From a bacterium MS4 (GTDB lineage: Bacteria > Bacillota > Clostridia > Oscillospirales > Acutalibacteraceae), in assembly GCA_000752215.1 (NCBI GenBank), contig CCFG01000013.1, forward strand, positions 55,305 through 90,995: a DNA stretch of 35,691 nucleotides. Reading direction: 5' to 3'. The notes beneath the pieces were generated by a model, which did no database searches, was not told the origin of the DNA, and was given only the letters and a program-made list of their open reading frames with translations. Positions 6,801 through 13,321 of this stretch are shown in pieces. A program made the translations under genes and the position numbers. Positions within the stretch are counted from its first letter, which is position 1. Each line of letters begins with the position of its first letter.

Positions 6801-8051
6801 TCAGAATTTGCGGGTAAAGATATCGCTGTGTTCGATCAGGCTCTCCACCGTGTCAAAGCCAAGCCGGTGCAGCAGTTCGATTACATAGGGGTTGTCTATT
6901 GGGGTCTGATAGACGGCTTCCTGGCCGTACTGGTTCACGTTTTCGCGGCCCTCCTCGCGGGGGATCAAAGCCTTCGGCCCGCCGACACAGCCGCCGACAC
7001 AGCCCATGCCCTCCAGAAAGTTCGCGTCTATTTTTCCTGCCAGCAGGTCGTTGATCATCGCCTTGCAGGCGGGGACCCCGTCGGCCTGATGGGCGCGAAC
7101 GGTGATTTTCCGGTCGGGGCTCAAGCGTTTGGACGTCCTCTGAACCGCCTCGCTGACACCGCCGCTTCTGGCGTAAATTCTTCCCGCGCGCGACGAGTGG
7201 TCGCGTTCGTCCTCCGGCAGCGCGGCAAGGTCCAGCTTTGCGAATTCAAAAACATCCTGTATTTCCTGAAAGGTCAGGACAAAGTCCGTGGAATCCGAAA
7301 TATCCGGTTCGCGCGCTTCGGCCTTCTTGGCGATGCAGGGCCCGATAAAGACGGTAAGCGCATCCGGATGAATGGCTTTAATGGCACGCCCGCAGGCGAC
7401 CATGGGCGAAACCGCGCCGGGCACATGGGGCATCAGCTCGTGGTACACCTTGCGGATCATGGCGATCCACATGGGGCAGCAGCAGCTGGTAAGCTGGAAG
7501 TCGGTTTCCTTAACGATATTTTTATTAAATTCCAGTGCCTCTTTCAGGGTAAGGATGTCCGCAAAAAGGGCAACCTCAACCATACCGGCAAACCCGAGCA
7601 TTTTAAAGGCGGTGCGCAGTTTCCCGGGAGTCACGTCTTTGCTGAACTGGCTGATAAAGGCGGGGGCAATCATTGCGTAAACAGGGGCCTTCGCTTCATG
7701 TACGGCGGCAAGCGCGGGCAGAATGTCTCGGCTGGCCGTCAGCTTTTTGGTCTGGCAGCTCTCAACGCACTCGGAGCAGCCGACGCACAGGTCTTTATTG
7801 ATTTGAACATTTCCCTTTTCATCCCTGTAAAGGGCGTCAAAAAGGCATTTCCCCTCGCAGGGCGCCTGCTCGCTGCTGGAGCATTCGCATTCGCCGATGC
7901 GGAGCACCGGTGCGTACTTTTCCGGATTCAGCAGACAGTCAAGGTGATGCGGGTCGAATTCCTGCTCCCGAATTTTTTCAAGCTCCTGCGGTTCCCTGTT
8001 TTCCACCGAAGCTTTTACAAGTCTTTCGTATAATTCATTGAATGTAGTCAT
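6801..8051 (-). CDS. Stand-alone [FeFe]-hydrogenase-like iron-sulfur protein
   Basis: 416 residues. The N-terminal about 50 residues are helical and charged. A cysteine-rich stretch follows (C55, C57, C65, C69), then one [4Fe-4S] motif CVGCSECVESC (C89/92/95/99). The H-cluster domain occupies residues about 120-400: L1 TSCCCPMW (C190-C192), L2 GPCIAKKAEA (C239) and L3 EGMGCVGGCVGGPK (C351, C355). Every H-cluster ligand is present and L3 is close to the catalytic consensus, so enzyme activity is plausible. It is shorter than typical group-A enzymes, has a single [4Fe-4S] motif plus an odd Cys cluster, and is not next to partner subunits. AGGAGGG precedes the ATG at 8051. The exact group (B or D type) cannot be fixed here. 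Confidence 0.87.
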   Translation of the reverse strand: MTTFNELYERLVKASVENREPQELEKIREQEFDPHHLDCLLNPEKYAPVLRIGECECSSSEQAPCEGKCLFDALYRDEKGNVQINKDLCVGCSECVESCQTKKLTASRDILPALAAVHEAKAPVYAMIAPAFISQFSKDVTPGKLRTAFKMLGFAGMVEVALFADILTLKEALEFNKNIVKETDFQLTSCCCPMWIAMIRKVYHELMPHVPGAVSPMVACGRAIKAIHPDALTVFIGPCIAKKAEAREPDISDSTDFVLTFQEIQDVFEFAKLDLAALPEDERDHSSRAGRIYARSGGVSEAVQRTSKRLSPDRKITVRAHQADGVPACKAMINDLLAGKIDANFLEGMGCVGGCVGGPKALIPREEGRENVNQYGQEAVYQTPIDNPYVIELLHRLGFDTVESLIEHSDIFTRKF

Positions 8052-8073
8052 GCTTTCCCTCCTGTCCTGTTAT

Positions 8074-8090
8074 TGTATCCGTAAGATACA
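8074..8090. promoter_or_regulatory. Operator-like palindrome upstream of the hydrogenase-like gene
   Basis: A perfect inverted repeat TGTATC-N5-GATACA, 22 bp before the ATG at 8051. It does not fit the Rex consensus, so a different regulator would be needed. Confidence 0.5.
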
Positions 8091-8327
8091 TTTTCAATCA
8101 TCTGGCAGATTCTGTATTTTCTTATGGCAAAATCATAACACATAGCGGATTTTTTTTAAAGAGATACGGAAGATTTATGCAGTTCCGTCCTCTTTCCGAT
8201 ACAGAACTGCAAATATTTTCGATGTAATGAAATAAATGAAATAATAGGCCGGAGAGATGATATAAAATAGAAGAAAAGGATAGAAAATCAAAAAAAGGCA
8301 GACGCAGCGTTTGGCTCGGGCAAAAAA
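8091..8327 (-). other. Gene-free stretch with a possible RNA hairpin
   Basis: Between the hydrogenase-like gene and the tRNA-Thr terminator no gene is seen. A hairpin of two 10-nt arms (8179-8188 with 8201-8210) pairs fully only in the minus-sense RNA, where the eighth pair is a G-U wobble; in the plus sense it is a C-A mismatch. It may belong to a leader of the hydrogenase-like transcript. Confidence 0.35.
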
Positions 8328-8356
8328 CAAAAACGCACCTCACAAAGTGAAGTGCG
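8328..8356 (-). terminator. Intrinsic terminator after tRNA-Thr
   Basis: On the minus strand a 10-bp stem with TTT loop is followed by TTTTTGTTTTTT. Confidence 0.88.
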
Positions 8357-8381
8357 CAATTTGTGTCCAGCTTCAAGCTGG

Positions 8382-8456
8382 TGGAGCTACTGGTCAGAAT
8401 CGAACTGACAACCTGCTCATTACGAATGAGCTGCTCTACCATTGAGCCACAGTAGC
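8382..8456 (-). tRNA. tRNA-Thr (anticodon CGU)
   Basis: Minus strand gives a full cloverleaf: acceptor GCTACTG/CAGTAGC, the T-arm motif GTTCGATTC and anticodon loop TTCGTAA (anticodon CGT). CCA is encoded at 8382-8384. It is a single-gene unit with its own promoter and terminator. Confidence 0.95.
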
Positions 8457-8544
8457 GTAATGGAAAAAGGCGTAAGCCCTTTCATTCTCCAAACCCGGGA
8501 CTGCTCTTGCACTAAAAGTGCCTGTCTGAACAGCCAACTAAGAT

Positions 8545-8573
8545 ATTATACAAAATCAGAATGCACACGTCAA
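8545..8573 (-). promoter_or_regulatory. Promoter of tRNA-Thr
   Basis: Minus strand: TTGACG (8568-8573), 17-bp spacer, TATAAT (8545-8550). The roughly 80-nt leader before the tRNA contains small hairpins, one near 8509-8521 (GCACTTTTAGTGC) and one near 8468-8484. Confidence 0.88.
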
Positions 8574-8625
8574 GAGCTAATCAAATAAATTTATTGTTTA
8601 AGGATTATTTTTAGGTGAATAAACA

Positions 8626-8663
8626 TCACGTTATTATCGTGACGGCATTATATATTATATAAT
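8626..8663 (+). promoter_or_regulatory. Operator and -10 region before the XRE regulator
   Basis: The inverted repeat TCACG-N7-CGTGA (8626-8642) lies where the -35 should be. TATAAT is at 8658-8663. A weak -35 overlapped by a dyad suggests autorepression by the XRE protein encoded just downstream. Confidence 0.5.
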
Positions 8664-8712
8664 CTTGATTAATGCAAGCCCTTTGGCACTTCTTATAAAG
8701 GTGGTGTGACCT

Positions 8713-9102
8713 ATTATTGAAAAAATACATATAAACGAAAGGCTGCGCGAGTTGCGTATAAAAAGCGGCTACACGCAGGTGCAGATCGCAAAAATATTAA
8801 ACATTGACCGCTCAACCTATTCGTACTATGAAATTGGCAAAACAACACCCGATATAACCGTACTGATGACCCTTGCCAAGGTCTTCAATATAGCCATAAA
8901 TGATTTGCTGGCCGATGAAGGAACACCGGAAACAGTAGCGGACAGCGGGGCCAAATCCAACTTTGTTTACAGTAAAAAAAATACAAGCCATATTTACGAA
9001 CTTTCCAGCAATGAAAAAATCCTGGTCGGTGTGTTCCGTTCCTGTACTGTGCAGGAGCAGGAAAAAATATTGAGATACCTGAAGGAAAATATAAAAAAGT
9101 AA
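8713..9102 (+). CDS. XRE-family helix-turn-helix regulator, probable ATT start
   Basis: About 130 residues. The N-terminal half is a Cro/C1-type helix-turn-helix: INERLRELRIKSGYTQ, VQIAKILNIDRSTYSYYE, then KTTPDITVLMTLAKVF. The C-terminal half carries a short helical segment (LSSNEKILVGVFRSC..QEQEKILRYL). No ATG precedes the domain in frame. The first standard start is TTG at 8752, which would delete helix 1 (NERLRELR). Two in-frame ATT codons at 8713 and 8716 lie 8 and 11 nt after AGGTGG, so an ATT start is proposed; the TTG, with AAAGG 9 nt ahead, remains an alternative. A palindrome in the promoter points to autoregulation. Confidence 0.8.
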   Translation: MIEKIHINERLRELRIKSGYTQVQIAKILNIDRSTYSYYEIGKTTPDITVLMTLAKVFNIAINDLLADEGTPETVADSGAKSNFVYSKKNTSHIYELSSNEKILVGVFRSCTVQEQEKILRYLKENIKK

Positions 9103-9173
9103 CGGAAGCCCCGCAATCCGGATTGAAAGAAATCCGGTTGTATGTTAAAATAACAGCAGTACACGTTCCGAGT

Positions 9174-9228
9174 CAAAGCCAAGCCTGCTCCGGCGATTGA
9201 GGAGTACGTTTGCTTTGGCTTTTTTGCG
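9174..9228 (+). terminator. Terminator or attenuator between the XRE and DUF4364 genes
   Basis: Arms CAAAGCCAAGC (9174-9184) and GCTTTGGCTTT (9212-9222, one bulged T) enclose an inner CTCC/GGAG helix. TTTTTT follows. It ends 31 nt before the next start codon, so it could either end the XRE transcript or attenuate the next gene. A smaller hairpin sits at 9117-9138. Confidence 0.7.
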
Positions 9229-9259
9229 TAGAATAAAATATTTACCGGAGGTGCTGTTT

Positions 9260-9859
9260 ATGGATTTTGACGCTTTTACCGGAGGGATCGAACCGGGTGG
9301 ACTCCGAAGCAAAAACCAAATACGCATATTAATCTGCTATCTGCTGTCAAGCCTGGATGCACCGCTTTCAAAAAGCGATATTGTAAATATTATTCAGGAC
9401 AACGGACTGGCAAACTATTTTGAAGTCACCGACGCGCTGGCGGAGCTGATCGAAAAAGGGAATATCATTGTCAGCGGAGAAAAGGACGAGCTCTGCTCGG
9501 CAAGCAGCACCGCCCGGATGATCGCCAAACAGCTGGACAGGGCGCTCCCCCACGTTGTACGGGACAAGGCGGTCGCGGCCGCGATCAACCTGCTGGCCAG
9601 AACAAAGCGTGAACGGGAAAACAAGGTGGAGATTACAAAAACCGAACGCGGCTACAACGTCGTCTGCCATATTTCCGGCGGCGATATGGATTTAATGAAC
9701 TTTACCCTGCATGTACCGGATCTGTATCAGGCCAACATGGTGAAGCACAACTTTCACCAGTCGCCGGAAAACGTCTACCGGATGCTGCTGGCGCTGGTGA
9801 CCGGAAACAGCGAAATGGCCGCCGATATTCTGAAGGACCACACGGCGGCGCTCAAATAA
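9260..9859 (+). CDS. DUF4364-family winged-helix protein
   Basis: 199 residues, starting MDFDAFTGGIEPGGLRSKNQ from the ATG at 9260, which has GGAGGTG 6 nt ahead. An upstream in-frame ATG at 9197 would lie inside the terminator hairpin and is rejected. Residues about 20-80 form a winged-helix region (IRILICYLLSSLDAPLSKSDI, NYFEVTDALAELIEKGNI). The rest is mixed alpha/beta with KVEITKTERGYNVVCHISGG. This matches the DUF4364 family of Clostridia, annotated as putative transcription regulators; the target is unknown. It ends in a long bidirectional terminator shared with bofA. Confidence 0.82.
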   Translation: MDFDAFTGGIEPGGLRSKNQIRILICYLLSSLDAPLSKSDIVNIIQDNGLANYFEVTDALAELIEKGNIIVSGEKDELCSASSTARMIAKQLDRALPHVVRDKAVAAAINLLARTKRERENKVEITKTERGYNVVCHISGGDMDLMNFTLHVPDLYQANMVKHNFHQSPENVYRMLLALVTGNSEMAADILKDHTAALK

Positions 9860-9888
9860 AACAAAAAAAGACGGGCAAAAACCCGCCT

Positions 9889-9936
9889 GACAAAGAAAGG
9901 GAGCTTTCACGCAAGTGAGAACTCCCTTTCTTTGTC
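9889..9936. terminator. Long bidirectional terminator between convergent genes
   Basis: A perfect 15-bp stem (9889-9903 with 9922-9936) is extended inside by TTTCAC-GCAA-GTGAGA, giving about 21 pairs with a GCAA tetraloop. It separates the DUF4364 gene from bofA and directly touches the bofA stop codon. Confidence 0.85.
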
Positions 9937-10206
9937 TCATTTTATAATCAGATTCAAAAGCAGCAGCAGGGTCACCCCCGGAATACCGGCGGCGCCGGAA
10001 ATCCCTATGGTGAGCGGACTGAGCGGCAGACTGACCCCGGTAAAAAATCCGGTCAGATTTACCGCGGCAAGCGCGCAAAGGCCCATAATGACACCGCCCG
10101 CCGCACGCTGCACGGGCTTTTTTGCCTTGACGATCACCTGAATCACCACGAGAAGCGCAAACACCCCGCACAGGGAAAGCGTAAGAATCAGATTGGGCAA
10201 AATCAC
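9937..10206 (-). CDS. bofA: BofA-like inhibitor of pro-sigma-K processing
   Basis: 89 residues. Hydrophobic segments lie at about 3-22 and in the C-terminal half, and the C-terminus shows the family pattern LPLSPLTIGISGAAGIPGVTLLLLL. In Bacillus, BofA holds the SpoIVFB protease inactive in the outer forespore membrane. The start is the GTG at 10206, because it overlaps the yaaL stop (GTGA) and AAGGA lies 9 nt ahead; an ATG at 10224 would lengthen it by six residues. The yaaL-bofA order is the same as in Bacillus, which supports both calls and suggests a spore former or a relative of one. Confidence 0.85.
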   Translation of the reverse strand: MILPNLILTLSLCGVFALLVVIQVIVKAKKPVQRAAGGVIMGLCALAAVNLTGFFTGVSLPLSPLTIGISGAAGIPGVTLLLLLNLIIK

Positions 10207-10475
10207 ACCCCCATTTCCTTGCATTTGAAAGGAGTACAGCTGATTCCCCGCTGTTTTGCCAGGTTCAGCAGATATCTGTAACGGGAATGGAGCTCTTCGC
10301 GCTGATAAATACAGGCGTCTATCAAATTTTCGTCACATTCCAGTTCAAACCAGCAGTCGTTGCAGGCGATCAGACGACAGACCTCCTTGATTTCTTCCAG
10401 AATTTGTTTTTTATCATCATTTTCCTGAACAGCTGCGCAATCCGTGCGCTGCACCAGTTTTAAAACAGATTCCAT
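10203..10475 (-). CDS. yaaL: YaaL-family protein (DUF2508)
   Basis: A 90-residue charged, helical protein. The central LIACNDCWFELECDENLIDACIYQREELHSRYRYLL matches the DUF2508/YaaL family in pattern and position. Function unknown. It precedes bofA with a 4-nt overlap, as in Bacillus. It has its own promoter (10498-10525) and GGAG 8 nt before the ATG. Several cysteines (C33, C38, C41, C50 region, and two near the C-terminus) are more than usual for the family, but no metal-binding spacing is evident. Confidence 0.82.
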   Translation of the reverse strand: MESVLKLVQRTDCAAVQENDDKKQILEEIKEVCRLIACNDCWFELECDENLIDACIYQREELHSRYRYLLNLAKQRGISCTPFKCKEMGV

Positions 10476-10497
10476 ACTAACAGCTCCGCCTTTCGGT

Positions 10498-10525
10498 TTT
10501 ATATTTATGTTAGTATGATGGTCAA
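10498..10525 (-). promoter_or_regulatory. Promoter of yaaL-bofA
   Basis: Minus strand: TTGACC (10520-10525), 16-bp spacer, TATAAA (10498-10503). The gap from here to the rnr stop at 10598 shows no terminator, so read-through from rnr is possible. Confidence 0.65.
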
Positions 10526-10597
10526 ATATGCCAAAATTTATACCAATGCTTCAATATTTTGCCAATGAAGAGGGACTTTTTATGGAAATAAACGCAA

Positions 10598-12721
10598 TTA
10601 AGGTTCCACGTTTACGGAAGTATCCGGAATAAAGTCGATTCTGCCGCTCGTCACATCCGCGGCGACCGCCTGGACGGCAAGCTCCTGCCCGATGGTCAGC
10701 TTGCGGCCGGTATTCTCGTCAACCTGCGTGATGACACCGTCGAAGCGGAAACGCGCCCCTTCAAAGCTGTCGACCGGCACAAAGCCCTCGACGGAATTCG
10801 GCAGCTCCACAAAAACGCCGCGCTGGGTCACCCCGCTGATGATTCCGGTATAGCATTCGCCGATATGCTGCGTCATATATTCCGCCATATAACAGTCCTC
10901 CGCACTACGCTCGGCCTGCATGGCGCGGACTTCCGCGGAAGAGGAAGCGGAGGCGGCGGCGTTCGCAAACGTCAGAAACCTTCTGTTCAGCTCTCCCTTG
11001 TCCTTCGTTTCCAGCATAGCGGAAAGGATGCGGTGAATTGCCGTATCCGGATAGCGGCGGATGGGAGAGGTAAAGTGGCAGTAGTCCGCAAGCGCAAGGC
11101 CGAAATGCCCGATCGGATTCGTATCGTAGCGCGCCTTTGCCATCGTCCGCAGAAGCTGATGGGAAATGACCTTCTGCGCGGGCGTGCCCTCCGCCTGATG
11201 CATGATATCGGCAAAGTCGGCGGTGGTAACGTCCCCTTCATGCTTCAGGCTGCGCGCGTTCAGTCCGAGCGCTCCCACAAGCTGCGCCAGATTCTCCACA
11301 CGCTCCGGGCTGGGCTGTTCATGCACGCGGTAGACAAACGGGATGGCATTCGCTTTGGCCAGCTTGGCGGCGGCCTGATTGGCCGTAATCATCAGCTGCT
11401 CGATCATCTGCTCGGAAACGCCCGTCTGCCGGGGCTCCACATTGACGCAGACCCCTTCCCCGTTCAGCGTGAATTTGGATTCCGTGCTGTCCAGATCCAC
11501 TGTTCCGTTCTGAATGGAACGCGCCTTTAAAAGATCGGCAAGCTCCTTTGCCGCGTTGAGCGAACGGATGACCGGAGCGTATTTTTTCCGCAGATCGGCG
11601 TCGGCTGTTTTGTCGAACAGCTGGTTCACTTCCGAATAAACACCGCGAACCTTGGAACAGATGACACTTTTCCGGAACTGATAGGAAAGGATTTCCCCCT
11701 GCCCGTCCAGCTGGATGATGGCGGAAAAGGTCAGCTTGTCCTCCCCGGCGTTCAGCGAGCAGACCCCGTTGGAAAGCTCCTTGGGGAGCATAGGGATGAC
11801 GCGGTCGGCGAAATAGACGGAGGTCCCCCGCTCCAGTGCTTCCGCGTCAATGGCGCTGCCCTCTTTTACATAATGGCTGACATCCGCGATATGGACGCCG
11901 AGCTTGTAGCCCGTTTTTGTCCGGCTGACGGAAATAGCGTCGTCCAAGTCCTTCGCATCCGCTCCGTCAATGGTACAGATGCTGGTGTCGCGCAGGTCAA
12001 GCCTGCCCTCCAGATCCTGTTCCGTAACCGTACCCGCGGCGATTTTCCGCGCTTCGGTCAGGACTTCGTCCGGGAATACGGTCCGGATTCCGTTTTGGTC
12101 GATGATGGCGTCCGCGCAGATTTTCGCGCTGCTCGACTTCCCATAGACCTTGACGATCCGCGCGGAAAGCAGGGAGGTGCGGGGCGCACGGAATATTTCC
12201 GCCTGAATCTTGTCCCCGTCCCGCACGTTCTTTGCGGAGCTTTTTTCCACAGGGATATGGTAGCGGATCGCGCCGTCCGGGACAATTTCGCACAGTCCCT
12301 GGCCCCGGCTGAGCGTACCGGTAATAATCCGGCTGCTTTTTTCCGAAATCTCGTCCACATGGGCGCTCAGCCCCTTGGCGCTCTGCTTCACATGCTTCAG
12401 GAGAACCGTGTCGCCAATAAAGGCCTTTTTCAGGTTGTCGGCATGAATAAACAGATCCTCTCCGCCGTCCGACGGGCGCGCGAAAGCAAAACCTTTAGAA
12501 AGGGACACAATGGTCGCCTTGACGGTTTTCCTTTCTTCCGGCAGACGGACGCGGTGTTTTTTATTGACTTCCACGGCGCCCTCGTCCCTAAGCTGGTTTA
12601 AAGCGCGGTAAAAGTTTTTGTTATCCTTCACCCCAAGCTTTTTGATCAGTCCGCGGGAAGTGATGCTCTGCGGATAAGCCTGCAGATATTTTATAATTTT
12701 CTTCTTGATTTCCTCTAACAT
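10598..12721 (-). CDS. rnr: Ribonuclease R
   Basis: 707 residues from the ATG at 12721, preceded by GGAGG; an upstream ATG at 12772 would add 17 unlikely residues. Order: N-terminal winged-helix RNase R domain (IIKYLQAYPQSITSRGLIKKLG), cold-shock OB folds (ATIVSLSKGFAFARP), an RNB catalytic domain with acidic motif DTSICTIDGADAKDLDDAIS and HIADVSHYV, HFTSPIRRYPD later in the domain, and a C-terminal S1 domain (YTGIISGVTQRGVFVEL). It degrades structured RNA 3' to 5'. secG lies upstream, as in many Bacillota. The smpB gene often found downstream is absent here; yaaL-bofA follows instead. The basic tail seen in many homologues is missing. Confidence 0.96.
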   Translation of the reverse strand: MLEEIKKKIIKYLQAYPQSITSRGLIKKLGVKDNKNFYRALNQLRDEGAVEVNKKHRVRLPEERKTVKATIVSLSKGFAFARPSDGGEDLFIHADNLKKAFIGDTVLLKHVKQSAKGLSAHVDEISEKSSRIITGTLSRGQGLCEIVPDGAIRYHIPVEKSSAKNVRDGDKIQAEIFRAPRTSLLSARIVKVYGKSSSAKICADAIIDQNGIRTVFPDEVLTEARKIAAGTVTEQDLEGRLDLRDTSICTIDGADAKDLDDAISVSRTKTGYKLGVHIADVSHYVKEGSAIDAEALERGTSVYFADRVIPMLPKELSNGVCSLNAGEDKLTFSAIIQLDGQGEILSYQFRKSVICSKVRGVYSEVNQLFDKTADADLRKKYAPVIRSLNAAKELADLLKARSIQNGTVDLDSTESKFTLNGEGVCVNVEPRQTGVSEQMIEQLMITANQAAAKLAKANAIPFVYRVHEQPSPERVENLAQLVGALGLNARSLKHEGDVTTADFADIMHQAEGTPAQKVISHQLLRTMAKARYDTNPIGHFGLALADYCHFTSPIRRYPDTAIHRILSAMLETKDKGELNRRFLTFANAAASASSSAEVRAMQAERSAEDCYMAEYMTQHIGECYTGIISGVTQRGVFVELPNSVEGFVPVDSFEGARFRFDGVITQVDENTGRKLTIGQELAVQAVAADVTSGRIDFIPDTSVNVEP

Positions 12722-12810
12722 GGTTCCTCCGAATTTATCATTCATTTTATAATTCCCATTTATAATTCCCATTTTTACACAGCCTACGTAAAATGGGGAG
12801 ACGTGCCGAT

Positions 12811-12843
12811 AAGAAAAGCCCCGCTTTACACAAGCGGGGCTTT
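12811..12843 (-). terminator. Terminator after secG
   Basis: A 12-bp stem AAAGCCCCGCTT/AAGCGGGGCTTT with a 5-nt loop; the minus strand continues TTTTCTTA. It separates secG from rnr. Confidence 0.88.
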
Positions 12844-12853
12844 AGCATTCAAG

Positions 12854-13102
12854 TTACTTTCCAAAGTACATGTACGCGTTAATACCGATCACCAGTACAA
12901 AGAATCCGATTGCAATCACTTTTGTCCACCGGGCAAGAAACGAATCCACCGAACGGGCCTTATTCTTTGAAAGAAAAGTATCGGCACCGCCTGTAATCGC
13001 CCCGAGTTCCTGCTGATGGCCTTCCTGAAGAAGGACGACAATCGTTATAGCAACTGAAAATATTAATAATATAATCCCGAAAATAACCTCGACAACTGAC
13101 AT
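12854..13102 (-). CDS. secG: Preprotein translocase subunit SecG
   Basis: 82 residues with two membrane helices (about 5-24 and 60-78) around a loop containing LLQEGHQQELGAITGGADTFLSKNKARS, the family signature. It is the small subunit of the SecYEG channel in the cytoplasmic membrane. GGAGGTG lies 5 nt ahead of the ATG. A TATAAT box is at 13140-13145 on the minus strand, so it has its own promoter, and its own terminator lies before rnr. Confidence 0.96.
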   Translation of the reverse strand: MSVVEVIFGIILLIFSVAITIVVLLQEGHQQELGAITGGADTFLSKNKARSVDSFLARWTKVIAIGFFVLVIGINAYMYFGK

Positions 13103-13139
13103 AGCGCACCTCCGAATATTCTCGCATAAAACAACTTAA

Positions 13140-13145
13140 ATTATA
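13140..13145 (-). promoter_or_regulatory. -10 box of secG
   Basis: TATAAT on the minus strand, 37 bp before the ATG. The best -35 (TTGCAA, 13166-13171) is 20 bp away, so the promoter is only partly convincing. Confidence 0.5.
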
Positions 13146-13242
13146 CTAACATAAAAAGTGCGTTTTTGCAAGCATATTTTATGTGCATTCTCAAGTTTTA
13201 TGCATATGGAAAAGGCAAAAGGGCAATCTAACTACGGACTCA

Positions 13243-13315
13243 TCAAAGCGTCTGCGTTTGCCGCTTTGACCTGACCCGCCGCTGGACTGCTATTGGCTTT
13301 TCAGCGGCGTTTTTT
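13243..13315 (+). other. Plus-strand hairpins and terminator with no associated gene
   Basis: Two hairpins: TCAAAGCG/CGCTTTGA (13243-13250 with 13262-13269), then CGCCGCTG/CAGCGGCG (13277-13284 with 13302-13309) followed by TTTTTT. The T tract fits termination on the plus strand only, yet both flanking genes are on the minus strand. It may end a small RNA of up to about 130 nt; no convincing plus-strand promoter was found. Confidence 0.45.
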
Positions 13316-13321
13316 ATGATT

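Noticed and set aside
8074-8090. The dyad before the hydrogenase-like gene as a second Rex site
   Set aside because: TGTATC-N5-GATACA lacks the TTGTTAA/TTAACAA halves and has the wrong spacing.
8122-8442. A 106-codon minus-strand frame over tRNA-Thr
   Set aside because: It runs through the tRNA and its terminator; the sequence is explained by those RNA features.
13215-13250. Hammerhead-ribozyme-like string TTGATGAGTCCGT on the minus strand
   Set aside because: The essential C of CUGAUGA is replaced by U and the following GAAA core is missing, so no hammerhead can form.
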